Notes: a model not told the origin generated them from the sequence alone. Shown: positions 1 through 9,986, counted from the first letter of the stretch. The stretch is DNA of 64,000 nt from Variovorax sp. Root473 (GCF_001426505.1 NZ_LMEV01000002.1:160023-224022), one strand, 5' to 3'. Numbers and translations: made by a program.

Positions 1-627
1 GAAGGCAGCCACTTCGCTCTGGCTCTTGCGGAAGCCCTCGATGTTCAGGGTCTGCTGCGGGCGCAGCACGTAGCCACCGTTGCGCAGGCTGCCGGGCTTG
101 CCGTTGAGCACGTCCAGGCCGTCGACGGTGGCGATCACTTCGTAGCTGCGGTCGCTGAGGTTGCGAAAGCGCAGCGTGTAGCGCGCGCCTTCGACGCCGG
201 CGAGGCGGAACATGTCATTGCCGCTTCGACGTGCGCGCTGCAGCGGCAGCGGGCGGTCGTTTTCGTCGAGCACCGACCATTCGATGTCGCCCTGGGCCAG
301 CTGCAGGTTGAGCCGGCGCTCGGGGTTGCTGCCCGCGTCGCGGCGCACGCTGGCCGCGTCGTTGTAGCCGATCGAGGCCACGTCGTCGGGCTGGTCGGAC
401 AGGCGCTTGGCAGCCACCGTGCGGGTCTTCGACTCGATGCCTTCGCCCCATTGCGTGCCGAGCTGGGCCGGCGCCGGTGCGGGCTTTGCAGCACTGGACG
501 TGGCCGCCATCGCCGTCGTCTCGGCGCGGTTCTGCGGCATCTGGGTGCAGGCGGCCAGCAAGGCGGCGCCGGCAACGAGGCCAGTGGCGAAGCGGAAAAA
601 TCGCGAACGATAGAGGCGTTGAATCAT
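1..627 (-). CDS. Putative outer-membrane lipoprotein, C-terminus beyond window
   Basis: The frame is open from the ATG at 627 to the window edge, giving 209 codons without a stop. The N-terminus is a lipoprotein signal: positively charged residues (RLYRSRFFR), a hydrophobic stretch and a lipobox LAAC with Cys at residue 27. The next ~35 residues are Ala/Pro/Thr-rich, like a periplasmic linker. The mature part contains YNDAASVRR, LNLQLAQGDIEW and ending motifs such as LRNGGYVLRP, suggesting a small beta-rich domain. It starts 37 bp after hisD on the same strand, so it may be cotranscribed with the histidine genes, although no histidine enzyme is a lipoprotein. I do not recognise the family; function unknown. 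Confidence 0.7.
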   Translation of the reverse strand, partial: MIQRLYRSRFFRFATGLVAGAALLAACTQMPQNRAETTAMAATSSAAKPAPAPAQLGTQWGEGIESKTRTVAAKRLSDQPDDVASIGYNDAASVRRDAGSNPERRLNLQLAQGDIEWSVLDENDRPLPLQRARRSGNDMFRLAGVEGARYTLRFRNLSDRSYEVIATVDGLDVLNGKPGSLRNGGYVLRPQQTLNIEGFRKSQSEVAAF

Positions 628-664
628 CTGGCGTGCTCCTCCCTGAAGCGGGGTTCTTGGAGCC

Positions 665-1987
665 TCAGATCTTACGCAGGCGCATCCGCGCGGCTTCGGC
701 GTGGGCCTGCAGGCCCTCGCCTTCGGCCAGCGTGACCGCGATCGGGCCCAGCACCTGGGCGCCGGCCTCGCTCACTTCGATGAGGCTGGAGCGCTTCTGG
801 AAGTCGTAGACGCCCAAGGGGCTCGAGAAGCGCGCCGTGCCGCTGGTCGGCAGCACGTGGTTCGGGCCGGCGCAGTAATCGCCCAGGCTCTCGCTCGTGA
901 AGTTGCCCAGGAAGATCGCGCCGGCGTGGCGCAGCAGCGGCTCCCAGCGGTGCGGTTCGCTGCTGCTCACTTCCAGGTGTTCGGGTGCGATGCGGTTGCT
1001 GATCTCGCAGGCCTCTTCCATGCTCTTCGTGTGGATCAGCGCGCCGCGGCCATTGAGCGATGCAGCAATGATGTCCGCGCGCGGCATGGTCGGCAGCAGG
1101 CGGTCGATCTCGGCCTGCACGCGGTCGATGTAGGCGGCGTCGGGGCACAGCAGGATGCTCTGGGCCAGTTCGTCGTGCTCGGCCTGGCTGAACAGGTCCA
1201 TGGCCACCCAGTCGGGCGGCGTGGAGCCGTCGGCCAGCACCAGGATCTCGCTCGGGCCCGCGATCATGTCGATGCCCACGGTGCCGAACACGCGGCGCTT
1301 GGCGGCGGCCACGTAGGCGTTGCCGGGGCCGGTGATCTTGTCGACCGCCGGGATCGTGGCGGTGCCGTAGGCCAGTGCGGCCACAGCCTGAGCGCCGCCG
1401 ATGGTGAAGCCGCGCGTCACGCCGGCCACGTAGGCGGCGGCGAGCACGAGCTGGTTCTTCTCGCCCTTCGGCGTGGGCACGACCATGATGATTTCGCCCA
1501 CGCCCGCGACGTGCGCGGGAATGGCGTTCATCAGCACGCTCGACGGGTAGGCGGCCTTGCCGCCCGGCACGTAGATGCCGACGCGATCCAGCGGCGTGAC
1601 CTTCTGGCCGAGCAGCGTGCCGTCGGCGTCGCGGTAGCTCCAGCTTTCGCCCGACGCTTTCTTCTGCGCCTCGTGGTAGCTGCGCACGCGGCGCGCGGCG
1701 GCTTCGAGCGCGTCGCGTTGCACGGCCGGCAGCGCTTCGAAGGCGGCCTTCAGTTCGGCCTGGGTCAGCTCCAGCTCGGGCAGCGTCTTCGCATCGAGTT
1801 TGTCGAAGCGGTTCGTGTACTCGAGCACCGCCTCGTCGCCGCGCTTTTGCACGTCGGCGAGGATGTCGGCCACCACCTTTTCGATGGCGGCATCCGCGTC
1901 CGCGGACCAATGCAGCCGCGCCTTGAATTCAGCGTCGAAGCTGGCTGAGTTCGTGGACAGTCGGGCGGGGGCTGCTTGCAGAGTCAT
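665..1987 (-). CDS. hisD: Histidinol dehydrogenase
   Basis: HisD catalyses the last two steps of histidine synthesis, oxidising L-histidinol to L-histidine with two NAD+ in the cytoplasm. The 440-residue protein has the normal family length. Visible signatures are the NAD-binding [12 protein letters not shown] region, [11 protein letters not shown], the zinc-site region LFSQAEHDE, the IAPEHLEV motif with the catalytic Glu-His pair, and the C-terminal [21 protein letters not shown] block. The ATG at 1987 gives a short N-terminal extension before the conserved fold. It lies 11 bp downstream of hisG, in the order murA-hisG-hisD found in related betaproteobacteria, so one transcript is likely. 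Confidence 0.97.
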   Translation of the reverse strand: MTLQAAPARLSTNSASFDAEFKARLHWSADADAAIEKVVADILADVQKRGDEAVLEYTNRFDKLDAKTLPELELTQAELKAAFEALPAVQRDALEAAARRVRSYHEAQKKASGESWSYRDADGTLLGQKVTPLDRVGIYVPGGKAAYPSSVLMNAIPAHVAGVGEIIMVVPTPKGEKNQLVLAAAYVAGVTRGFTIGGAQAVAALAYGTATIPAVDKITGPGNAYVAAAKRRVFGTVGIDMIAGPSEILVLADGSTPPDWVAMDLFSQAEHDELAQSILLCPDAAYIDRVQAEIDRLLPTMPRADIIAASLNGRGALIHTKSMEEACEISNRIAPEHLEVSSSEPHRWEPLLRHAGAIFLGNFTSESLGDYCAGPNHVLPTSGTARFSSPLGVYDFQKRSSLIEVSEAGAQVLGPIAVTLAEGEGLQAHAEAARMRLRKI

Positions 1988-1998
1988 GTGCGTGAGGT

Positions 1999-2636
1999 TC
2001 AGGCGGAGGGAATGGCAGACGCGAAGGCGTCGATGATGCGGCGGATGGGTTCGCGCTTGAGCTTGAGCGCGGCCTGGTTGACGACCAGCCGTGCGCTGAT
2101 GTCCATGATGCGCTCCACCTCGACGAGGTGGTTGGCCTTGAGCGTGTTGCCGGTCGAGACCAGGTCGACGATGGCGTCGGCCAGGCCCGTGAGCGGCGCC
2201 AGCTCCATGCTGCCGTAGAGCTTGATCAGGTCGACGTGCACGCCCTTGCTGGCGAAGAAGTCGCGCGCCAGGCCCACGTACTTGGTCGCCACGCGCAGGC
2301 GCGAGCCCTGCTTCACGGCCGAGGCGTAGTCGTAGTCGTTGCGCACCGCCACGCTCAGGCGGCAGGCTGCGATGCGCAGATCCAGTGGCTGGTACATGCC
2401 CTGGTTGCCGTTTTCGAGCAGCACGTCCAGGCCGGTCACGCCCAGGTCGGCGCCGCCGTACTGCACGTAGGTCGGCACATCGGAGGCGCGCACCAGCACC
2501 ACGCGCACGTCGGGGCGGGTGGTTTCGAGGATGAGCTTGCGCGACTTCTCGGGGTCTTCGGTGACCTCGATGCCGGCGGCGGCCAGCAGGGGCATCGTCT
2601 CTTCGAAGATGCGGCCTTTGGAAAGGGCCAGGGTGA

Positions 2637-2640
<4 letters not shown>
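1999..2640 (-). CDS. hisG: ATP phosphoribosyltransferase, short catalytic form
   Basis: HisG condenses ATP with PRPP, the first and feedback-controlled step of histidine synthesis. At 213 residues it is the short (HisGS) form, which lacks the C-terminal ACT-like regulatory domain and by family knowledge works as a hetero-octamer with HisZ; no hisZ lies in this window. Family motifs include the N-terminal [23 protein letters not shown] and the PRPP-loop region [14 protein letters not shown]. The ATG at 2640 overlaps the murA stop codon by four bases (ATGA), so translation is probably coupled to murA. Confidence 0.97.
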
Positions 2641-3926
<1,286 letters not shown>

Positions 3927-3968
3927 GAAGGATCCAGCGAAATCAGGAGGCCCGCAGGGGCCAGAAAG

Positions 3969-4211
3969 TCATTTGTCCACGGCGGCCCATTCGGCCGGCG
4001 TGTAGGTCTTCATCGAGAGCGCATGCACCTCGTCGGTGTGCATTTTCGCACCGAGGGTGGCGTAGACCCGCTGGTGGCGCTGGATGGCGCGCTTGCCCTC
4101 GAACTCGGCCGAGACGATGGTCGCGTACCAATGTCGGCCGTCGCCCTCGAGCGTGATGTGCTCGCACGGGAGATGGGCAGCGATGATGGTCTGGAGTTCG
4201 TCAGCGGTCAT
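3969..4211 (-). CDS. BolA/IbaG-family protein
   Basis: An 80-residue BolA-family protein. Family members bind monothiol glutaredoxins through a shared [2Fe-2S] cluster, and some bind DNA. The single domain is visible from TADELQTIIAAHLP through EGDGRHWYATIVS and the RHQRVYATLGAKM core to the conserved His-containing HTDEVHALSMKTYTP end. I chose the ATG at 4211; an in-frame ATG further upstream would add 21 residues unlike the family and run into the preceding permease gene. The position next to murA matches that of ibaG in other proteobacteria, so it is more likely IbaG-like than BolA itself. Confidence 0.88.
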   Translation of the reverse strand: MTADELQTIIAAHLPCEHITLEGDGRHWYATIVSAEFEGKRAIQRHQRVYATLGAKMHTDEVHALSMKTYTPAEWAAVDK

Positions 4212-4230
4212 GGGATCTTGGAAGTCGCGG

Positions 4231-4995
4231 TCAGCCGCGGATTTTGTAGCCGATGCGCAGGAGGTGAACGGCAATCGCGCTCACCGCCAGCCAGGCGGAA
4301 CCGACGATGCCGAAGCTCAGCCAGGGCGAGGCATCGCTCACCCCGAAAAAGCCGTAGCGGAAACCGTCGATCATGTAGAAGAAGGGGTTCAGGTGGCTCA
4401 CGCTCTGCCAGAAAGGCGGCAGCGAACCGATCGAATAGAACACGCCCGACAGGAAGGTCATGGGCATGATCAGGAAGTTCTGGAACACGGCCATCTGGTC
4501 GAACTTCTCGGCCCACAGCCCGGCGATGAGGCCCAGCGTGCCCAGCATGGCCGAGCCCAGCAGCGCGAACACCACGATCCACACCGGCGCCACGAAGCTC
4601 GGCACGGTGAAGAAGAGGGTTACGGCGAACACGCCCACGCCCACCGCCAGCCCGCGGATCACCGAGGAGCCCACGTAGGCGAAGAACCAGCCCCAGTGCG
4701 ACAGCGGCGTGAGCAGCACGAACACGAGGTTGCCCATGATCTTGCTCTGGATAATCGAGGACGAGCTGTTTGCGAACGCGTTCTGCAGCACGCTCATCAT
4801 CACGAGGCCGGGGATCAGGAAGGCGGTGTAGCCCACGGTGCCGTAGACCGTCACGCGGCCCTCGAGCACGTGGCCGAACACCATGAGGTACAGCAGCGCG
4901 GTGAGCACCGGCGCGCCGACGGTCTGGAAGCCGACCTTCCAGAAGCGCAGCGTTTCCTTGTACAGAAGCGCGCGCCAACCCGTAACAGCCATCAT
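4231..4995 (-). CDS. ABC-2 type transporter permease
   Basis: An integral inner-membrane permease of the ABC-2 family (YadH/NodJ type), 254 residues with about six hydrophobic segments, for example VLTALLYLMVFGHVL, TAFLIPGLVMMSVLQNAF, GLAVGVGVFAVTLFFTV and the C-terminal WLAVSAIAVHLLRIGY. FLSGVFYSIGSLPPFW is the conserved ABC-2 signature region before the last helix. The start is ATGATG: the ATG at 4995 overlaps the stop of the ATPase gene, and the second ATG at 4992 is equally possible. Together with the ATPase it should form a two-gene exporter. Substrate unknown; position beside mla and murA suggests an envelope component, but this is inference. Confidence 0.9.
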   Translation of the reverse strand: MMAVTGWRALLYKETLRFWKVGFQTVGAPVLTALLYLMVFGHVLEGRVTVYGTVGYTAFLIPGLVMMSVLQNAFANSSSSIIQSKIMGNLVFVLLTPLSHWGWFFAYVGSSVIRGLAVGVGVFAVTLFFTVPSFVAPVWIVVFALLGSAMLGTLGLIAGLWAEKFDQMAVFQNFLIMPMTFLSGVFYSIGSLPPFWQSVSHLNPFFYMIDGFRYGFFGVSDASPWLSFGIVGSAWLAVSAIAVHLLRIGYKIRG

Positions 4996-5939
4996 CGCGA
5001 CACCTCCAGCGGCGTCTGCTCGCCCGCCATCAGGTCGATGAACACGTCTTCCAGGTCGGCCTTGCGCATTTCCACGTCTTCCACCGCGACGCCGGCTTCG
5101 CGGATCGCGGCCAGCAGTTGTTCGACTTCGTGCGCGTTCTGCGCCGGCAACTGCACGATGCGCCCAGTGATGCGCGCGTGCTGCGCGATCGCCCAGGGCA
5201 GCATGGCGTCGGTCTTGAAGCGCAGCACGTTGCTCGCGGCCGACTTCAGCAGCTCGCTGGTGCGGTCCAGCGCAATCACCTTGCCGAGCTTGAGCATCGC
5301 GATGCGGCTGCACAGGGCCTCGGCCTCTTCGAGGTAATGGGTGGTCAGCAGCACGGTGCTGCCCTGCTTGTTGAGCCGGGCCACGAACTGCCAGAGCGTC
5401 TGGCGCAGCTCGACGTCGACGCCGGCGGTGGGCTCGTCGAGCACGATGACGGGCGGCTTGTGCACCAACGCCTGCGCCACCAGCACGCGGCGCTTCATGC
5501 CGCCCGAGAGCTGGCGCATGTTGGCCGTGGCCTTGTCGGCCAGGCCCAGGCTCTGCAGCAACTCGTCGATCCAGGCTTCGTTGTTCTTGATACCGAAGTA
5601 GCCCGACTGGATGCGCAGCGACTCGCGCACGTTGAAGAAGGGGTCGAACACCAGCTCCTGCGGCACGATGCCGAGCTGGCGCCGGGCTTCGGCGTAGTCG
5701 CGCTGCACGTCGAAGCCGTGCACGCTGATCGCGCCCGCCGTGGGCCGCGACAGGCCCGCGAGCATGCTGATGAGGGTGGTCTTGCCCGCGCCGTTGGGGC
5801 CGAGCAGGCCGAAGAACTCGCCCGGCTCGATCTGGAAGGAAACCTCGTCGACCGCACGCAGCCCCTGCTTGCCTTGGGCGCGTTGCTGACGGGAGGGAGG
5901 ATAGGTCTTGGAGACCGACTGGAATGAGATCGCGGGCAT
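4992..5939 (-). CDS. ABC transporter ATP-binding protein (DrrA/YadG-like)
   Basis: A 315-residue cytoplasmic ATPase that drives the adjacent ABC-2 permease. Walker A is GPNGAGKTT (residues 47-55), the signature is LSGGMKRR (from residue 144), Walker B is VIVLDEP (ending near 170), and TTHYLEEAE is the switch-His region. The length and C-terminal extension fit the YadG/CcmA-like exporter group. The ATG at 5939 is the only reasonable start: no ATG, GTG or TTG lies in frame just upstream. This start codon sits in a perfect 9-bp hairpin (5929-5952) and lacks an obvious Shine-Dalgarno, which is unusual. Confidence 0.93.
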   Translation of the reverse strand: MPAISFQSVSKTYPPSRQQRAQGKQGLRAVDEVSFQIEPGEFFGLLGPNGAGKTTLISMLAGLSRPTAGAISVHGFDVQRDYAEARRQLGIVPQELVFDPFFNVRESLRIQSGYFGIKNNEAWIDELLQSLGLADKATANMRQLSGGMKRRVLVAQALVHKPPVIVLDEPTAGVDVELRQTLWQFVARLNKQGSTVLLTTHYLEEAEALCSRIAMLKLGKVIALDRTSELLKSAASNVLRFKTDAMLPWAIAQHARITGRIVQLPAQNAHEVEQLLAAIREAGVAVEDVEMRKADLEDVFIDLMAGEQTPLEVSR

Positions 5940-5952
5940 GGGAGCCCGCGAT
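5929..5952 (-). promoter_or_regulatory. Hairpin enclosing the start codon of the ABC ATPase gene
   Basis: In the minus-strand transcript ATCGCGGGC (5952-5944) and GCCCGCGAT (5937-5929) form a perfect 9-bp stem with a 6-base loop. The AUG (5939-5937) straddles the loop and the second arm. There is no T-tract, so it is not an obvious intrinsic terminator. A role in limiting translation is inference. Confidence 0.5.
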
Positions 5953-5972
5953 TTTACGGGGCCGTTACTTTT

Positions 5973-6248
5973 TCAGGGCGCCGCGGGCAAAAGGCCTGCA
6001 ATGCCGTACAGGGCAGCCAGTTCGCGCAGGCGCGGGGAGAGTCCCTTGACGGAAAAGCTGCGGCCCAGCGCGCTCGACTCACGCCGACACTCGAGCAGCA
6101 CGGCCAGCGCGGAGGAATCGAACTGGGCCAGCGGCGTGGCATCGACCACGGTGGAGGTCGAGCCGGACTGGCCCTTGAGCCCCTGCTGCAGCATGCGCAT
6201 GCATGCCGGGGCCTCGTCGTGGGTGAGCCGGGAAGGAAGGACGAGCAT
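5973..6248 (-). CDS. mlaB: STAS-domain protein, MlaB
   Basis: MlaB is the small cytoplasmic STAS-domain subunit that stabilises the MlaFE ATPase-permease complex in phospholipid transport between outer and inner membrane. The 91-residue protein is a single STAS fold; the core VVDATPLAQFDSSALAVLLE contains the conserved D-S-S segment of this family. It starts 12 bp after mlaC and closes the mlaFEDACB series. Sequence alone is weakly diagnostic for STAS proteins, so the assignment leans on operon context. Confidence 0.88.
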   Translation of the reverse strand: MLVLPSRLTHDEAPACMRMLQQGLKGQSGSTSTVVDATPLAQFDSSALAVLLECRRESSALGRSFSVKGLSPRLRELAALYGIAGLLPAAP

Positions 6249-6260
6249 GGCGTGCGCCCG

Positions 6261-6917
6261 TCAGCCCTTGACGTTGCCCTTGTTGCGCGCGGCGAGGGCC
6301 GTAATCAGGCCATCGATGCCGTTCTTGTTGATTTCCTGGGCAAACTGGGTGCGGTAGGTATCGACCAGCCACACGCCCAGCACATTCAGGTTGTAGACCT
6401 TCCAGCCGGCGCCCTGGCCCGGCGTCTTTTCGAGGCGGTAGTCCAGTTGCACCGGATCGCCGCGGCCCTTGACCTCCGTACGGACCAGCACTTCCTTGTC
6501 ATCCGGCGAACCGCGGAACGGGCGGACCGTGACGGTCTGGTCGCTCACCTGGTCCAGCGCGCCGGCATAGGTGCGCACCAACAAGGTCTTGAACTCGTCC
6601 TGCAGCTTCTTCTGCTGCTCGGGCGTGGCTTGGCGCCATGCCGGGCCGACGGCCGAGGCGGTCATGCGCTGGAAATTGACGTTGGGCATGATCTTGCTGT
6701 CGACCAGCAACATGATCTTGTTGACGTCACCCGACTTGATGGACGTGTCGGCCTTGATGGTTTCCAGTACATCGGTCGACAGGCGTTTGACGAGCGCATC
6801 CGGCGCCTCGTCGGCGGCCCGCGCGGGCTGAATGAAAGCCACGGTGGCGCCCATCAGCAAGGCACCGGCCAGCACGAGGCGGCCCACGTCACGTCGTTGC
6901 AAGGTCTTGATGTTCAT
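6261..6917 (-). CDS. mlaC: Periplasmic phospholipid-binding protein MlaC
   Basis: MlaC shuttles phospholipids across the periplasm between the outer-membrane MlaA complex and the inner-membrane MlaFEDB complex. The 218-residue precursor starts MNIKTLQRRDVGR, followed by a hydrophobic signal core and a cleavage site after PARA (residue ~35). Mature motifs such as YAGALDQVSDQTV, the variable loop and GWKVYNLNVLGVWLVDTYR are typical of MlaC. I chose the ATG at 6917, preceded by GAGGGA about six bases upstream; the frame is open further upstream but that part shows no signal or family similarity. A 179-bp gap separates it from mlaA, unlike the tight spacing elsewhere in the operon. Confidence 0.93.
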   Translation of the reverse strand: MNIKTLQRRDVGRLVLAGALLMGATVAFIQPARAADEAPDALVKRLSTDVLETIKADTSIKSGDVNKIMLLVDSKIMPNVNFQRMTASAVGPAWRQATPEQQKKLQDEFKTLLVRTYAGALDQVSDQTVTVRPFRGSPDDKEVLVRTEVKGRGDPVQLDYRLEKTPGQGAGWKVYNLNVLGVWLVDTYRTQFAQEINKNGIDGLITALAARNKGNVKG

Positions 6918-7096
6918 GTGAGTCCCTCGATCAAGTTTGAAAATCTGCGAAACACGGATGCAGGCACCGCCGCAAAGGCTGGCCTTCTGCATGAACGGGT
7001 TCGAGCGGTCGTTCGCCGACCGGGTTCCTGTCTCGCAGGTGAAGCCTGCAACCGGATGCAAGCGGGCGAACGCATCGCCGCCTGCTCCGGCCCCGA

Positions 7097-7849
7097 TCAC
7101 TTGCCGCTGTCGTCGTCCTGGTCCGGCGGATTGCCGTCGTAAACGGCGTTGCGACGATGCTGCAGGAAAGCGTCGCGTGCAAAGGTGTACTTGTCGAGCG
7201 CGGCGTCGTCGAGCAGGCGGCCCGCGCGCAGGTAGCGCGACCGGGTGTCCACTGCATCCAGCACCGACAGCGAATTGCGCCAGGCCACGTCGTTCATGCT
7301 GCCCACGACACTCCCGGCGCGGTCCACGGGCAGCGCCGCGGTGTCGCGCAGCGTCGACGGGCCCAGCAACGGCAGCACGACATACGGGCCAGGGCCGACG
7401 CCCCAGCGCCCGAGCGTCTGGCCGAAATCTTCCTCATGGCGATCGATGCCCGCCTCGGTGGCGACGTCGAGCAGGCCGCCGAGCCCGAAGAAGGTGTTGA
7501 CGTTGAGGCGCATGAAGGTTTCCGCACTGTTCTGCAACTTCAACTGGGCCACGCTGTTGGCAAAGCTCCACACATCGCCGAGATTGCTGAAGAAGTTGGT
7601 CACGCCGGTGCGCACCATCGACGGCAGAACGCGCTGATAGGCCGTCGCTGCGGGCACGAGCACCGCCTCGTCGACGGTTTCATTGAAGCGCGTCACGCCG
7701 CGGTTGAACGGCTCGAACGGGTCTGCCGGGTTCGCCTGCGGCCCGGAGGCACAACCTGCAGCCACGGACAGAATGGCAAGGGCTCCCACCCAACGGCTCT
7801 TTTTTGCTACATTTTTTGTAGCTGGCCACAAATTCACGCGTGTTTTCAT
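7097..7849 (-). CDS. mlaA: Outer-membrane lipoprotein MlaA (VacJ)
   Basis: MlaA sits in the outer membrane with porins and removes mislocalised phospholipids from the outer leaflet, passing them to MlaC. The 250-residue protein begins with a lipoprotein signal ending in VAAGC (Cys 33). The family core is clear: DPFEPFNRGVTRFNETVD, VTNFFSNLGDVW, FGLGGLLDVATEAGI and the GPGPYVVLPLLGPSTLRD block. The C-terminus is rich in Asp and Gln. The ATG overlaps the mlaD stop by 4 bp. In E. coli mlaA is unlinked; its place between mlaD and mlaC is common in betaproteobacteria. Confidence 0.96.
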   Translation of the reverse strand: MKTRVNLWPATKNVAKKSRWVGALAILSVAAGCASGPQANPADPFEPFNRGVTRFNETVDEAVLVPAATAYQRVLPSMVRTGVTNFFSNLGDVWSFANSVAQLKLQNSAETFMRLNVNTFFGLGGLLDVATEAGIDRHEEDFGQTLGRWGVGPGPYVVLPLLGPSTLRDTAALPVDRAGSVVGSMNDVAWRNSLSVLDAVDTRSRYLRAGRLLDDAALDKYTFARDAFLQHRRNAVYDGNPPDQDDDSGK

Positions 7850-8337
7850 TTCTTACTGGCTGTTCCGGACGGCGTGTCAGCCGCCTTGCTGTACAGGAAC
7901 TGGCTGATCAGGTTCTCCAGCACCACGGCCGACTGGGTCGAGGTAATGGTGTCGCCGGCTTGCAGGTTCTTTTCCTCGGCGCCCGCCTCGATGCCGATGT
8001 ACTGCTCGCCGAGCAGGCCACTGGTCAGGATCTTGAGCGAGCTGTCCTTGGGAAAACTGTAACGGTTTTGAAGCGCCAGCGTCACGTCGGCCTGAAAGGC
8101 CTTGTCGTTGAACGCGATGGATTCCACACGGCCGACCACGACGCCAGCGCTCTTGACCGCGGTCTGGGGCTTGAGCCCGCCGATGTTGTCGAAACGGGCA
8201 GTGACCGTGTAGGTCTTCTGGAAGTTCAGGCTCAGCAGGTTGGCCGACTGCAATGCCAGGAACAGCAAGGCGGCGGCGCCGATCAGCACGAACAGGCCGA
8301 CCCAGATGTCGTTGTTGGAACGTTGCATGGTTTGCAC
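7846..8337 (-). CDS. mlaD: MCE-domain protein MlaD
   Basis: MlaD is anchored in the inner membrane by one N-terminal helix (about residues 10-30, GLFVLIGAAALLFLALQ) and forms a periplasmic hexameric ring that passes lipid to or from MlaC. The 163-residue length fits. The MCE domain begins near residue 40 with YTVTARFDNIGGLKPQTAVKSAGVVVG and ends about residue 120 with GLLGEQYIGIE. The gene lies 33 bp after mlaE and overlaps mlaA by 4 bp. Confidence 0.96.
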   Translation of the reverse strand: MQTMQRSNNDIWVGLFVLIGAAALLFLALQSANLLSLNFQKTYTVTARFDNIGGLKPQTAVKSAGVVVGRVESIAFNDKAFQADVTLALQNRYSFPKDSSLKILTSGLLGEQYIGIEAGAEEKNLQAGDTITSTQSAVVLENLISQFLYSKAADTPSGTASKK

Positions 8338-8370
8338 TCTCTGTCTAGAACGATGGAGCCGGGGCCCCTT

Positions 8371-9153
8371 TTAGATACTGAACATCATGGCGGTAAGCAG
8401 GAAGTCCAGCCCCAGGACCGCCAGCGACGCCATCACCACGGTGCGCGTGGTGGCGCGCGACACGCCCTCGGGCGTCGGCTGGGCCTCGAAGCCCTGCAGC
8501 AGCGCGACGAAGGTCACGGTGAAACCGAACACGATGCTTTTGATGACGCCGTTGCCGACGTCGCGCCAGACATCGACGCCGCCCTGCATCTGGCCCCAGA
8601 ACGCGCCCGGGTCGACGCCCAGCATCAGCACGCCCACGACATAGCCGCCCATGATGCCGACCGCGCTGAACACGGCCGCCAGCAGCGGCATGGTGATGAC
8701 GCCAGCCCAGAAGCGTGGCGCGAGGATGCGCTGCACCGGATCGACCGCCATCATTTCCATGGCGCTCAACTGCTCGTTGGCCTTCATGAGACCAATCTCG
8801 GCCGTCAATGAAGTACCGGCACGGCCGGTGAACAGCAAAGCGGCCACCACGGGACCGAGTTCACGAACGAGGCTCAGCGCCACCAGCAGGCCGAGCGCTT
8901 CGGACGAGCCGTAGCGCTGCAGCGCGTAGTACATCTGCAGCCCGAGCACGAAGCCCACGAACAGGCCCGACACGCCGATGATCGCGAGCGAGTAGTTGCC
9001 CAGGAAATGGATCTGGTCACGCACCAGCCCGAAGCGGCGCATGATCTGCGCGCCCGGGCCGAGCAGGCGCAGGAACAGCTTGGCCGCATGGCCCATGTCG
9101 GCCAATTGGCTGCGCACCGCATAGCCGACGTCGGCGGGCTTCCACCAGGTCAT
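8371..9153 (-). CDS. mlaE: Phospholipid transport permease MlaE
   Basis: MlaE is the inner-membrane permease of the Mla ABC system. At 260 residues it has the family length, with an amphipathic N-terminal helix, several hydrophobic segments (YSLAIIGVSGLFVGFVLGL, VITMPLLAAVFSAVGIMGGYVVGV, IVFGFTVTFVALLQGF) and the conserved RELGPVVAALLFTGRAGTSL coupling-helix region, then EIGLMKANEQLSAMEMM. ATG at 9153 overlaps the mlaF stop by four bases, so the two subunits are probably translationally coupled. Confidence 0.97.
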   Translation of the reverse strand: MTWWKPADVGYAVRSQLADMGHAAKLFLRLLGPGAQIMRRFGLVRDQIHFLGNYSLAIIGVSGLFVGFVLGLQMYYALQRYGSSEALGLLVALSLVRELGPVVAALLFTGRAGTSLTAEIGLMKANEQLSAMEMMAVDPVQRILAPRFWAGVITMPLLAAVFSAVGIMGGYVVGVLMLGVDPGAFWGQMQGGVDVWRDVGNGVIKSIVFGFTVTFVALLQGFEAQPTPEGVSRATTRTVVMASLAVLGLDFLLTAMMFSI

Positions 9154-9980
9154 GAGCGCCCTCCTTCGCCGTTGCCGAAGTCGTCTTCGATGCTGACACC
9201 GGGGTAGTGGAATCGCACCGGCCCATCAGGCAGCGCGTTGACGAATTGATGCACCAGCGGATCGGCGCTTTCGCGCACCTCCCCGGGCCGTCCCTGCGCG
9301 GCGATGCCGCCGTTGGCCAGGACGATCACGTGGTCCGCGATCCGGAAGGTCTCTTCGAGGTCGTGCGACACGATGATGCTGGTGAGGCCCAGCGCGTCGT
9401 TGAGCTGGCGGATCAGCCGCGCGGCCGTGCCCAGCGAGATCGGGTCGAGCCCCGCGAAAGGCTCGTCGTACATGACGAGGTCGGGGTCGAGCGCGATCGC
9501 ACGGGCCAGCGCCACGCGCCGCGCCATGCCACCCGACACCTCACTGGGCATCAGGTCGCGCGCGCCGCGCAGGCCGACCGCATCAAGCTTCATGAGCACG
9601 ATGTCGCGCACCAGCGCTTCCGACAGCTGCGTGTGCTCGCGCAGCGGAAAGGCCACGTTGTCGAACACGCTGATGTCGGTGAACAGCGCGCCGAACTGGA
9701 ACAGCATGCCCATGCGGCGCCGGGCCGCATACAGCGCGGCGGCATCGAAGCGGCCGACGTCTTGCCCGTCGAACAGCACCTCGCCGCGTTGCGCCCGCTG
9801 CTGGCCGCCGATCAGGCGCAGCACGGTGGTCTTGCCGCCGCCCGACGCGCCCATCAGCGCCGTCACCTTGCCTCGCGGCACGGAAAACGACACGCCCTCG
9901 AGGATCGCGCGCGCGCCGTAGCCGAACGAGACATCGCGGAATTCGACGAAGGAGGAAGACGGTGGTGTGGCTGGGTCCAT
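9150..9980 (-). CDS. mlaF: Phospholipid transport ATP-binding protein MlaF
   Basis: MlaF is the ATPase of the Mla phospholipid transporter. Walker A is GASGGGKTT, the signature region is EVSGGMARRV, Walker B is DLVMYDEPFAGLDP and the H-loop is IIVSHDLEET. I chose the ATG at 9980 (276 residues, MDPATPPSSSF). An earlier in-frame ATG at 10013 would place a strong intrinsic terminator (9987-10019) inside the coding sequence, so it is rejected. No clear Shine-Dalgarno precedes 9980. It is the first gene of mlaFEDACB; its promoter is not obvious and may lie between the terminator and the start, or in the gltD end. Confidence 0.95.
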   Translation of the reverse strand: MDPATPPSSSFVEFRDVSFGYGARAILEGVSFSVPRGKVTALMGASGGGKTTVLRLIGGQQRAQRGEVLFDGQDVGRFDAAALYAARRRMGMLFQFGALFTDISVFDNVAFPLREHTQLSEALVRDIVLMKLDAVGLRGARDLMPSEVSGGMARRVALARAIALDPDLVMYDEPFAGLDPISLGTAARLIRQLNDALGLTSIIVSHDLEETFRIADHVIVLANGGIAAQGRPGEVRESADPLVHQFVNALPDGPVRFHYPGVSIEDDFGNGEGGRS

Positions 9981-9986
9981 CACAAT

